Source: Streptomyces albus subsp. albus
GTDB lineage: Bacteria; Actinomycetota; Actinomycetes; Streptomycetales; Streptomycetaceae
Length of the DNA stretch: 64,000 nucleotides
Direction: 5' to 3'
Assembly: GCF_000725885.1 (NCBI RefSeq)
Contig: NZ_JODR01000006.1
Span: 186,001 to 250,000 of the forward strand
Below are positions 35,039-43,597 of this stretch, piece by piece. Both the position numbers and the translations under genes were made by a program. The notes beneath the pieces were generated by a model that was not told the DNA's origin, searched no databases, and was given only the letters and a program-made list of their open reading frames with translations. The first letter of the stretch is position 1, and each line of letters begins with the position of its first letter.

Positions 35039-38000
35039 TCAGCCCTCGGTGCGGGAGAAGCGCAGCGTCACCAGCTGGAACGGGCGCAGCGCCAGTTCGA
35101 CGGCGCCGTCCGTGACGGCGGGTTCCGGCTCCCGGCTGTCGGACACGGGCCGCTCCAGCAGGTCGCAGACGGTCACCGAGGCGAACGGGAAGCCCGGGGT
35201 GAGGCGGACGGCGGCGCGGCCACCGTGCGCCTCGTGGCAGCGCACCACCACGTCGCCGCTGTGGTCGTCGGCCAGCTTGACGGCGCTGACCACGACCGCG
35301 TCGTCGTCCACGGCGACCAGCGGGGCTACCTCGGCCGCGCTCCCCGGCAGCGTGCGCACCGGCAGATTGATGTGCCAGCCCTCGCGGACCGCGTCACCGA
35401 TGGCGGCGCCCGGCAGCAGCGCGTAGCGGAACCGGTGCAGCCCCTGGTCGGTGTGCGGGTCGGGGAACCGCGGGGCGCGCAGCAGCGAGAGGCGGACGGT
35501 GGTCGTGGTGCCGGCCGGTACCGCACCGTCCTCGCCCGGCGTGCGCACATCCCGCGTCACGTCATGGCCGTAGGTGGAGTCGGTGACCAGTGCGGCGCCC
35601 CAGCCGGGCTCCTCCAGGTGCACGAAGCGGTGGTTGCACGCCTCGAACTTCGCGGCGTCCCAGCTGGTGTTGGTGTGGGTGGGCCGGTAGAAGTGCCCGA
35701 ACTGGGTCTCGGAGGCGTACCGGTCGGTGTGCAGGTCGAGCGGGAAGGCCGCCTTGAGGAACTTCTCCGTCTCGTGCCAGTCGACCTCGGTGTCGATGTC
35801 CAGCCGCTTGGCGCCGGCCTCCAGGGTGAGCAGCTGCACCACGCGCGACGCGCCGAAGGAGCGGGTGACCCGGACGGTGACCGCGCCGCCTTGGCCGTCG
35901 CCGGCCGGCTCCTGGCCGGCCAGGGCGACCTCGTCGGCCTCGGTGAGGTCGGTGACGGTGTTGCGGTAGAAGGAGTCGACGTCCCAGGCGTCCCACATGT
36001 TGGGGAAGTCCGGGTGGAGCTGGAGCAGGTTGGCGGCGCTGCCGGGGGCGACCGTCTCCCGGCGGGCCGTCAGATCGTAGGCGGAGACGATAAGTCCGCG
36101 TCCGTCGATCTCCACCCGCAGCAGCCCGTTGTCCAGGACGAACCCGCCGCCGTCCCGGGCCGTGGCGGTGGCCGTGCCCTCGGCGGCGGTGGCCGGGGCC
36201 GCACCTCCCGCGGGGATGCCGGCGCGGGCGTGCGGGGCGGCGTTGAAGACCAGCCGCTGTCCGTCACCGGCCGCCTCGTCGGCCAGCGCCCGCTGTGCCG
36301 CCCCGACGATCTCCTCCAGTTCGGCGGCCACCTTCGCGTAGGTGGCCTCCGCCTCGCGGTGCACCCAGGCGATGGAGGAGCCGGGCAGGATGTCGTGGAA
36401 CTGGTGGAGCAGCACCGTCTTCCAGAGCCGGTCGAGCTGCTCGTACGGGTAGGGGTGCCCGGTCCGTACCGCGGCGGTGGCCGCCCACAGTTCGGCCTCG
36501 CGCAGCAGGTGCTCGCTGCGGCGGTTGCCCTGCTTCGTCCTGGCCTGGCTGGTGAGGGTGGCCCGGTGCAACTCCAGGTACAGCTCCCCCGCCCACACCG
36601 GCGCATCGGGGTACTCGGCCTCGGCCTTGGTGAAGAAGGCGGCGGGGGTCTCCCACTCGACGGTGGCCGAGCCCTCCAGGTTCCGCATCCTGGCCGCCTT
36701 GGCGACCATCTCGCGGGTCGTGCCGCCGCCGCCGTCGCCCCAGCCGGTGGGGGCGAGCGAGCGGGTGGCGCGGCCCTTGTCCTTGAAGTTGCGGGCGGCG
36801 TGGGCGATCTCCGAGCCCTTCATGGAGCAGTTGTAGGTGTCCACGGGCGGGAAGTGGGTGAAGATCCGGGTGCCGTCGATGCCCTCCCAGAAGAAGGTGT
36901 GATGCGGGAAGGAGTTGATCTGGCTCCAGGAGATCTTCTGGGTGAGCAGCCACTTGGAGCCGGCGGCCTTGATGATCTGCGGCAGGCCCGCGGCGAAGCC
37001 GAAGGTGTCGGGCAGCCACGCCTCGTCGTTCTCGATGCCGAACTCGTCGAGGAAGAACCGCTTGCCGTGCACGAACTGCCGGGCCATCGCCTCGGAGCCG
37101 GGCATGTTGGTGTCGGACTCGACCCACATGCCGCCGGCCGGCACGAAACGGCCCTCGGCGACGGCCTTCTTGACCTTCGCGTAGACCTCCGGCCGGTGCT
37201 CCTTGATCCAGGCGTACTGCTGGGCCTGGGACATCGTGTAGACGAAGTCGGACTCCTCCTCCAGCAGCGCCGTCATGTTGGCGGTCGTACGCGCGACCTT
37301 CCGCACCGTCTCGCGCAGCGGCCACAGCCATGCCGAGTCGATGTGGGCGTGGCCGACGGCGCTGATGCGGTGCGCGGAGGCACGGGCGGGGGCGCTGAGC
37401 ACGTCGGTGAGGCGGGCGCGGGCCGCGGCGGCGGTGCCGGGCACGTCCTGGAGGTCGATCGCGTCCAGCGCCCGGTCGACGGCACGCAGGATCTCCCAGC
37501 GGCGTTCGCCGTCGGCGGGCAGCTCCCGCATCAGCTCGTCCAGCACCTCCAGGTCCATCACCAGCTGCCAGACGGTCTCGTCGAAGACGGCCAGGTCCAT
37601 GCGGGCGAGCCGGTACTGCGGTTCGCTGCCGGCGGTCTCCTTGTCGCCGAGGTCGGTGGGCAGGAACGGGTGGTAGTCGAGGATCACCGGGTTGGACGCG
37701 GCTTCGATGTGCAGGTCCACCGTCTCGCCGCCCGCGGCGCGCTCGGCGACGCGCACCCACTGGTTGCGGGGGTTGAGCCCCTTCACCGGTGTGCCGTCGG
37801 GACGGTAGACCAGGCCCTCGCACTGGAACCCCGGCATGTTCTCGTCGAAGCCGAGGTCCAGCAGCGCCTCCACGGTGCGGCCCGCCCAGTCGGCGGGCAC
37901 CGTGCCGGTCACCCGGAACCAGCTGGTGCCCCAGGGGGCGCCCCAGCTGTCGCCCACCGCGATGGGGGTGTGCTCCGCCGCCAGCCCTTCCGCGACCGGC

Positions 38001-38128
38001 ACCGGCTCGCCGGGCGCGTGCCAGACGGTCACCTCCAGCGGGACGGAGGCGGGGTACACCGCGGGGCGGATGCGTTCGTCGAGGACCCGCTTGAGGCGGC
38101 CTTCGGTCAGTGCGCGGTCGTCGTGCAT
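35039..38128 (-). CDS. Alpha-mannosidase, GH38
   Basis: This 1029-aa glycoside hydrolase removes alpha-linked mannose. After an N-terminal beta-rich domain, the zinc site is ISAVGHAHIDSAWLWP (~260), and the catalytic Asp is in GGMWVESDTNMPGSEAM (~370). The GH38 core continues through WLPDTFGFAAGLPQI and the large beta-sandwich C-terminal half. No signal peptide is present, so it acts on imported oligosaccharides. It lies after the GH5-like gene with a 319-bp gap containing a hairpin, so it may be transcribed separately or by read-through. GGAGAG precedes the ATG. Confidence 0.94.
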   Translation of the reverse strand: MHDDRALTEGRLKRVLDERIRPAVYPASVPLEVTVWHAPGEPVPVAEGLAAEHTPIAVGDSWGAPWGTSWFRVTGTVPADWAGRTVEALLDLGFDENMPGFQCEGLVYRPDGTPVKGLNPRNQWVRVAERAAGGETVDLHIEAASNPVILDYHPFLPTDLGDKETAGSEPQYRLARMDLAVFDETVWQLVMDLEVLDELMRELPADGERRWEILRAVDRALDAIDLQDVPGTAAAARARLTDVLSAPARASAHRISAVGHAHIDSAWLWPLRETVRKVARTTANMTALLEEESDFVYTMSQAQQYAWIKEHRPEVYAKVKKAVAEGRFVPAGGMWVESDTNMPGSEAMARQFVHGKRFFLDEFGIENDEAWLPDTFGFAAGLPQIIKAAGSKWLLTQKISWSQINSFPHHTFFWEGIDGTRIFTHFPPVDTYNCSMKGSEIAHAARNFKDKGRATRSLAPTGWGDGGGGTTREMVAKAARMRNLEGSATVEWETPAAFFTKAEAEYPDAPVWAGELYLELHRATLTSQARTKQGNRRSEHLLREAELWAATAAVRTGHPYPYEQLDRLWKTVLLHQFHDILPGSSIAWVHREAEATYAKVAAELEEIVGAAQRALADEAAGDGQRLVFNAAPHARAGIPAGGAAPATAAEGTATATARDGGGFVLDNGLLRVEIDGRGLIVSAYDLTARRETVAPGSAANLLQLHPDFPNMWDAWDVDSFYRNTVTDLTEADEVALAGQEPAGDGQGGAVTVRVTRSFGASRVVQLLTLEAGAKRLDIDTEVDWHETEKFLKAAFPLDLHTDRYASETQFGHFYRPTHTNTSWDAAKFEACNHRFVHLEEPGWGAALVTDSTYGHDVTRDVRTPGEDGAVPAGTTTTVRLSLLRAPRFPDPHTDQGLHRFRYALLPGAAIGDAVREGWHINLPVRTLPGSAAEVAPLVAVDDDAVVVSAVKLADDHSGDVVVRCHEAHGGRAAVRLTPGFPFASVTVCDLLERPVSDSREPEPAVTDGAVELALRPFQLVTLRFSRTEG

Positions 38129-38447
38129 GTGTGCTGCTCTCCGTAGGGGTTTCCGGTGGTTCCGGTCGGTGGTGCCAAGGGGGTGGAGCGGGGGCGGATG
38201 CCGGCGCCGCGTACGGCTCCCCTACGGCGTACGGGGTGGTGGGGGCGGCTGGTGCGACCGAGGCGGGCCGCGGCCCGGGAACGGCTGTGTGCCCGCCGGC
38301 CGGCGCGTCGGCCGGCGGGGCGGGGGAGTCGGGCGTCCGGGCGGGGGCGCTGGCACATCGCGTCCCTCACCCTGCCCCGCTCGCCCTGGGCGCACTCCTG
38401 GTGCCGGGCGGCGGGCGGGCGCGCCGGGGCGCGTGGGAGCCGGTGTG
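38129..38447. other. 319-bp gap between the GH38 and GH5-like genes
   Basis: No gene is supported here. The gap holds the 28-bp hairpin listed separately and the leader of the alpha-mannosidase gene. No LacI-type palindrome like those upstream of the transporter genes was found. Confidence 0.5.
38292..38319 (-). terminator. Hairpin after the GH5-like gene
   Basis: CCCGCCGGCCG-GCGCGT-CGGCCGGCGGG is an 11-bp perfect stem with a 6-nt loop, about 130 bp past the GH5-like stop and before the alpha-mannosidase gene. It could partly terminate transcription of the transporter operon. Confidence 0.55.
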
Positions 38448-39758
38448 TCATGCCGGCCTGCCGGTGCTGCTTCCCGGGGCGGCCTCGGCCACGGTGACGA
38501 GGTCGGTGATGCCGCGGGCCGCCAGGTGCGCCGTGTCGTCCGCCCGTTCCGCCAGGACGACGGCGGGGCGTGCCCCGTCGGCGGTCAGCCGGGCGAAGGC
38601 CTCGAAGAAGGCGCCACCGGGTGCGCACACCGAGCGGCCGGGACGGTCACCGGCCTCACGCGTGCCTTCCTCCTCCGGGCGCACGTCCAGGACGAGGGCG
38701 GTGGTGCGCGGCGGGGCCGGGCGCGGGGCTGCCCGGTGCTCCTGTGCGGCCTCGGCGAGGGCTCGGGCGAGCGGTTTGGGGCGGTGGTCCTCCGTGAACA
38801 GCCCGAGGCTGTACTCCAGTTCGGGGAAGTCGGCGAGGTGGCGCGGCACATCGTGCGAGCACCACCAGGTGACGCCCCACACGTCGGTGCAGTCGAGTGC
38901 GGCGTCGACGGTGGCGCGGGTGAAGGCGGCGGCCCGGCCGGCGGGGATGTGCGGCTGCGGCGCCCCGACCTCCTGGAGCCAGACGGGCCGGTGCGGGTCG
39001 TCGGCCCATGCCTTGGAGAGTTCGATCAGGTAGGCGGCGTGGTGTTCGGTGGCGGTGCCGCCCGGTCCGTGGCGTTGCGCGGTGCCGTTGAAGACCCACG
39101 AGTGCACGGCGGTGACCGCACCCAGCCGGGCGGAGTGCGCGGGCGTGAAGGGGTGGCCGTCCAGGTACCAGGCGGCGTCGTACTCGGCGTGCAGGTGCCA
39201 GTTGCCGGGGGCGCCCTCGGCGCAGGCGTCCAGCATCCGCCGCAGCCACTGCTCCGCCTGCCGCGGGGTGATCCGGTCGGGGTCGGGGTGGGGGTCGCCG
39301 GAGAACTGGTTGATCTCATTGCCGACCGTCATACCGAGGAAGTTGGGCTTCCCGGCGAGTGCCGCGGCGAGGGTGCGCAGATAGTGGGCCTCGCCCTCGA
39401 CCACGTCGGGGTCGGTGAAGAGGTTGCGGCGGTGCCAGGTGCCGGTCCACGCGGGCAGGAAGTCGAAGCTGGACAGATGGCCCTGGAGGCCGTCCACGTT
39501 GACGTCCAGTCCGCGCTCGGCGGCGGCGTCCACGAGTTGCACCAGGTGCTCGACCGCGCGTGGCCGCACCACCGCCCGGTTGGGCTGGAAGACGGGCCAC
39601 AGGGGGAAGACCCGGATGTGGTCGAGGCCGAGGGAGGCGATGGCGTCCAGATCGGTGCGTACGGCGTCGAGATCGAAGTCCAGCCAGTGGTGGAACCAGT
39701 CGCGCGAGGGCGTGTAGTTGACACCGAAGCGCGGCGTGGAGACGGAGGGGGTGGTCAT
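38448..39758 (-). CDS. GH5-like beta-mannosidase/mannanase
   Basis: This 436-aa TIM-barrel hydrolase of the cellulase clan begins RFGVNYTPSRDWFHHWLDFD. The acid/base Glu is in MTVGNEINQFSG and the nucleophile Glu in WLQEVGAPQPH, with HSWVFNGTAQR between them. The pattern is like the GH5_18 beta-mannosidases of N-glycan loci. No secretion signal is present, so it would act on imported manno-oligosaccharides. The last ~70 residues look like a degenerate extension. It lies 58 bp after the permease gene, in the transporter operon. Confidence 0.8.
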   Translation of the reverse strand: MTTPSVSTPRFGVNYTPSRDWFHHWLDFDLDAVRTDLDAIASLGLDHIRVFPLWPVFQPNRAVVRPRAVEHLVQLVDAAAERGLDVNVDGLQGHLSSFDFLPAWTGTWHRRNLFTDPDVVEGEAHYLRTLAAALAGKPNFLGMTVGNEINQFSGDPHPDPDRITPRQAEQWLRRMLDACAEGAPGNWHLHAEYDAAWYLDGHPFTPAHSARLGAVTAVHSWVFNGTAQRHGPGGTATEHHAAYLIELSKAWADDPHRPVWLQEVGAPQPHIPAGRAAAFTRATVDAALDCTDVWGVTWWCSHDVPRHLADFPELEYSLGLFTEDHRPKPLARALAEAAQEHRAAPRPAPPRTTALVLDVRPEEEGTREAGDRPGRSVCAPGGAFFEAFARLTADGARPAVVLAERADDTAHLAARGITDLVTVAEAAPGSSTGRPA

Positions 39759-39816
39759 CGCTGGGCTGTTCCTGGGGTCGGGGGCGGGGTGGGGGGTCGG
39801 GTGGGGCGTGCCGGGC

Positions 39817-40752
39817 TCAGCCCTTGACGGCGCCTTCCCCGACACCGCGGAAGAAGTAGCGCTGGAGGCAGGCGAACATCACGATCAGCGGCAGCACGGC
39901 GATGATGGTGCCGGCGGCCACCAGCCGCTGGTTGTCGGCGAACGTGCCGTGCAGATAGTTGAGGCCCACGGTGAGGGTGAAGTTGGCCGGGTCGCTGAGC
40001 ACGATCAGGGGCCACAGGAAGTCGTCCCAGGCGGTCATGAAGGAGAAGATGGCGACGACGGCCAGCGTGCCCTTGACCGACGGCAGCGCGATCCGCACGA
40101 ACCGCTGCCACACGTTGGCGCCGTCGACCAGGGCGGCCTCCTCCACCTCGTAGGGCAGCCCGGAGAAGGCGTTGCGCATCAGCAGCACGTTGAGGGCGCC
40201 GACCGCACCGGGCAGGACCACGCCGAGCAGGGTGTTGTTGACGTGCAGTGCCCGCGCCAGTGTGAACTGGGCGATGATGATGCTCTCCAGCGGGACGAGC
40301 ATCGCCATGATGAAGACGGTCAGGGCGGCGCCGCGGCCCTTGAAGCGGAGCCTGGCCAGCGCGTACCCGGCCAGTGAGGCGCCCACGAGGTTGGTCAGCA
40401 CACTGGCGACGGCGACGGTCAGCGAGTTGAGCGCGTAGTCCCACACGGGGATGATCCGTGCGACGCCCGCGTAGTTGTCGAGGGTGGCGTCGGAGGGCAG
40501 CAGCCGGGGCGGGTAGCTGTAGATGTCCTCCCCCGGGCCCTTGAGCGAGGTGGAGAGCTGCCACAGGAACGGGCCGACCATCAGGGCGAAGACCGCCACG
40601 AGCAGCAGATAGCGCAGTGCGGTCCGCCAGGCGGGCGGGCGGCTGCCGAACGCGCGGCCGGGACGGGCGGCGGACGGGCGGGTGCTTCTCCGCTTCTGGT
40701 CATGTGGCTCGGGGCCGGCGGCGGGGGCCGGGCGTGCGGTGGTCGCGCTCAT
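39817..40752 (-). CDS. Sugar ABC transporter permease (MalG-type)
   Basis: This 311-aa CUT1-family inner-membrane subunit has six hydrophobic segments from LRYLLLVAVFALMVGPFLW onward and the EAA loop YEVEEAALVDGANVWQRFVR that contacts the ATPase. The ATG shares a base with the stop of the other permease gene. No ATPase gene is nearby; Streptomyces often use the shared MsiK ATPase for such transporters. Confidence 0.92.
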   Translation of the reverse strand: MSATTARPAPAAGPEPHDQKRRSTRPSAARPGRAFGSRPPAWRTALRYLLLVAVFALMVGPFLWQLSTSLKGPGEDIYSYPPRLLPSDATLDNYAGVARIIPVWDYALNSLTVAVASVLTNLVGASLAGYALARLRFKGRGAALTVFIMAMLVPLESIIIAQFTLARALHVNNTLLGVVLPGAVGALNVLLMRNAFSGLPYEVEEAALVDGANVWQRFVRIALPSVKGTLAVVAIFSFMTAWDDFLWPLIVLSDPANFTLTVGLNYLHGTFADNQRLVAAGTIIAVLPLIVMFACLQRYFFRGVGEGAVKG

Positions 40753-41678
40753 CACGCGTCCTCCTTCCGGTTGGCCCGCAGCACCAGCAGCATCAGGCCG
40801 AGTGTGACGACAAAGACGACCACGGAGAGCGCGGAGGCGTAGCCGACGCGCCCGTTGAGGCCGGTGCCGACCTGCTGGACGAGTTGCACGAGTGTGATGT
40901 CCTCCCCCGCGGGGCCGCCGTTCTCGCCCGCGAGGAGGTAGACCTCGGAGAAGACCTTGAAGGCGCTGACGGAGGAGAGTGCGGCGACGAGGACCATCGT
41001 GTTGCGCAGTGCCGGGACGGTGACGGTGACGAAGCGGCGCACCGCGCCCGCGCCGTCGACCGCAGCCGCCTCGTGCAGTTCCCGCGGCACGTTGGTCAGC
41101 GCCGCCAGGTAGACGATCATGTAGTAGCCGAGGCCCTTCCAGACCGTCAGCAGCATCGCGCTGAGCAGCAGCAGCCACGGGTCGCTCAGGAAGCCCACCG
41201 GGCCGGCCCCCAGCGCCTCCAGGATGCCGTTGACCAGACCCCGGTCGTCCAGCAGCCAGGACCAGATGAGACCGACGACCACCACGGAGGCCACCACGGG
41301 CGTGTAGAAGGCCGCCCGGAAGAAGGTGATGCCGGGGATGTGCCGCTGGACGAGGACCGCCAGCAGCAGCGGCAGCAGCACCAGCAGCGGCACCGTCACC
41401 AGCACGTACAGGGCGCTGTTGCGCAGCCCCGTCCAGAACATCTCGTCGTGCAGCAGTTCCCGGAAGTTGGCCAGGCCCACGAAGCCGCCCGGCACCAGGG
41501 TGCGGTTGTCGGTGAAGGAGTTGCCCACCGTCAGGAGGAACGGCGCCAGGCTGAACGCGGTGACGGCCAGCAGGCCGGGCGCGAGGAACAGCCAGGGGCT
41601 GGTGGGCAGATGTCTGCGCACCCGCCGGGGCGCTGTGGCGGGCGCGCCCCCGGGCGGTGCGGCGGTGGCTGTCTTCAT
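40752..41678 (-). CDS. Sugar ABC transporter permease (MalF-type)
   Basis: This 308-aa CUT1-family permease begins its membrane part at LFLAPGLLAVTAFSLAPFLL. The EAA loop is PRELHEAAAVDGAGAVRRFV. ATG 41678 with AGGAA 5 nt upstream was chosen over longer frames. It pairs with the downstream permease and the solute-binding lipoprotein upstream. Confidence 0.92.
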   Translation of the reverse strand: MKTATAAPPGGAPATAPRRVRRHLPTSPWLFLAPGLLAVTAFSLAPFLLTVGNSFTDNRTLVPGGFVGLANFRELLHDEMFWTGLRNSALYVLVTVPLLVLLPLLLAVLVQRHIPGITFFRAAFYTPVVASVVVVGLIWSWLLDDRGLVNGILEALGAGPVGFLSDPWLLLLSAMLLTVWKGLGYYMIVYLAALTNVPRELHEAAAVDGAGAVRRFVTVTVPALRNTMVLVAALSSVSAFKVFSEVYLLAGENGGPAGEDITLVQLVQQVGTGLNGRVGYASALSVVVFVVTLGLMLLVLRANRKEDA

Positions 41679-41808
41679 TGCGGTTCCTGGTCCTTCGCTC
41701 GGCTCGGCTGCTGCTCGTCGGCCCGTTCGCGGTCCCGTCGCGCGGGGCGGCGGCCCGGTCACGGAACCGGGCCCGCCGGCCGGGTGCCGGCGGCGGTGTC
41801 CGGTTGCG

Positions 41809-43089
41809 TCAGCCGAGCCTCAGCAGCCGGTTGCATTCCTCGGCGGCACGCTTGAGTGCCTTCTCGGGCGACTCGTCCCCGCGCAGCGCCCGGGTGACGG
41901 CGTTCTGCAGGGCGGTCTTCATGTCCTCGCTCAGCAGGACGGGGGTGTAGTTGACGGCCGTGTCCAGGGACTTGGCGGAGGCGATGCGCACCCGCGTCTT
42001 GTCGGTGCCGTCCTGCCGGGTGAAGTACTCCGTGTCCAAGGCGCCCTTGGTGCTGGGGAAGACGGTCGTCTCGTGGGCGAACGCCATCTGGTTCTCGGCG
42101 TTGGTCACGAAGTGGGCGAAGGCGACGGCGGTGGCCTTGTTGTCGCCCGCCGCGTTGACCATCAGGCCCTGGACGTACATGTTGGGGCTGCCCGTGTTGT
42201 TGGGCGCGTCCGTGATGCCGATGTTCTTGTAGAGGCTCGGGGCGTCCTTCTTGAACTTGTCCAGGTCCAGGGCGCTGCCGGGGTTCATGGCCACGGACTG
42301 CTGCATGAACTTCCGCCCCGCCTGCTCGGGCGTGGAGGTGAACGCCTGCCGGTCCAGCGCCCCGGCCTGGTACAGCTTCTTGTAGCGCCTCAGCAACTCG
42401 ACGCCCTTGGGCTCGTCGAAGGTGAAGGCGGTGCCGGACTTGTTCATCAGCCGCACCCCGTAACGGCCGAAGTCCTCGATCGTGGGGACACTCGCCAAAG
42501 TGGCGATCCTCCCCTTGCTGCGCTTCGCCATCGTCAGCGCGTCGCGGAAGAGTTCGTCGTAGGTGCGGGGCGGATCGTCGGGGTCGAGACCGGCTTGTGC
42601 GAAGAGTTTCTTGTTGTAGAACAGCGGCCCGGTGTTCAGGTACCAGGGAAAGGCGTAGGTGCCTTTCATCCCCGGTATCCGGGAGCTCTTCCACGCGGCC
42701 GGCAGGTACTCGTCACGGTACTGCGGGGCGGCGCGGTCGAGGTCGAGCGCCAAGTGCGCCTTCGCCAGGGGGGCGGCGAGATCCGGTGAGACGTTCACGA
42801 CATCGGGGAGGGTGCCGCCGGCGGCGTCCGCGCTGATCTTGTCCGCGTAGCCCTCGGCCGGCTGGTCGATCCACTTCACATGGGTGCCGGGGTACTTCTT
42901 CTCGAAGTCGTCGATCAGCTTCTCGAAGTAGTCGCGGTAGGCGGCCCGCAGGCTCCACGTCTGGAAGGTGATCGTGCCGCGTATCTCGCCCTCGGCGCTG
43001 GTGGTGTCCACGTTCTGCGTTCCCACGGTGCAGGCGGAGAAGGCGAGGACGCCGACGAGGGCGAGGGCGGCTATGCGGAACTTGCGCAC
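41809..43089 (-). CDS. Sugar ABC transporter solute-binding lipoprotein
   Basis: This 426-aa family-1 extracellular binding protein has a lipoprotein signal RKFRIAALALVGVLAFSAC with the lipidated Cys at about residue 20. The mature part starts with a polar linker and the domain begins GTITFQTWSLRAAYRDYF. GTG 43089 has AAGGAG about 8 nt upstream. First gene of the transporter/GH operon, it determines the imported oligosaccharide, probably manno-oligosaccharide given the downstream hydrolases. Confidence 0.92.
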   Translation of the reverse strand: MRKFRIAALALVGVLAFSACTVGTQNVDTTSAEGEIRGTITFQTWSLRAAYRDYFEKLIDDFEKKYPGTHVKWIDQPAEGYADKISADAAGGTLPDVVNVSPDLAAPLAKAHLALDLDRAAPQYRDEYLPAAWKSSRIPGMKGTYAFPWYLNTGPLFYNKKLFAQAGLDPDDPPRTYDELFRDALTMAKRSKGRIATLASVPTIEDFGRYGVRLMNKSGTAFTFDEPKGVELLRRYKKLYQAGALDRQAFTSTPEQAGRKFMQQSVAMNPGSALDLDKFKKDAPSLYKNIGITDAPNNTGSPNMYVQGLMVNAAGDNKATAVAFAHFVTNAENQMAFAHETTVFPSTKGALDTEYFTRQDGTDKTRVRIASAKSLDTAVNYTPVLLSEDMKTALQNAVTRALRGDESPEKALKRAAEECNRLLRLG

Positions 43090-43185
43090 GGCGTACGGCT
43101 CCTTCGAGGAGAACGGGAACACGCCGTGGAGCGACCGCCGCGGGACGGTGCCGTCGGGAACGGGCAGCCCCCGGCGAGGCGGCGC

Positions 43186-43199
43186 TGACATCGATGTCA
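43186..43199. promoter_or_regulatory. 14-bp perfect palindrome upstream of the sugar operon
   Basis: TGACATCGATGTCA lies about 97 bp before the binding-protein start. Perfect palindromes with a central CG are typical of LacI-family operators in Streptomyces sugar loci. The divergent LacI regulator is the likely ligand, though two further, different palindromes are also present in this region. Confidence 0.6.
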
Positions 43200-43320
43200 G
43201 GCGTCGGCGCCGAGGGATAAGCTGCATTGCCGCGGCGGGAAAGTCAATAGCCGGGTAAATCCCGCGACTCCCCTCGAACGCTCTCCCCGAACCGATCCTC
43301 CGCCAGGTCTTGCTCTCGGA

Positions 43321-43336
43321 GCTAATGCGCTTTAGC
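43321..43336. promoter_or_regulatory. LacI-type operator A
   Basis: GCTAATGCGCTTTAGC is a 16-bp near-perfect palindrome with a central GC, between the sugar operon and the LacI gene. Its right half, GCGCTTTAGC, is repeated exactly in operator B. Confidence 0.55.
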
Positions 43337-43344
43337 GTGATCCC

Positions 43345-43360
43345 GCTTTAGCGCTTTAGC
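43345..43360. promoter_or_regulatory. LacI-type operator B
   Basis: GCTTTAGCGCTTTAGC lies 8 bp after operator A and shares the GCGCTTTAGC half. The spacing puts both sites within about two helical turns. Confidence 0.5.
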
Positions 43361-43597
43361 GCGACCGGTACGGCGCCGCCACCGCCGGCTGCGGCCCTGC
43401 CCGGTGCCGGTACGCCCGGCCTGCCGGACACCGATACGCTCGGCGGCGACGGCCGGAGACGGCGGGGCGGTTGGCGGCGGGGCTCCTGGCCGGGCCCGAC
43501 GGATGACGGTCCAAGGGCCGATGGGCGTCTGGGGGCCGGGCCGGACGGGCCGGCGCCCTGCTGAGGCTGACGGACACCGGAAACACCGAAGGACGGG

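Noticed and set aside
34988..38146. Long plus-strand frame over the alpha-mannosidase
   Set aside because: Antisense shadow; GH38 active-site motifs lie on the minus strand.
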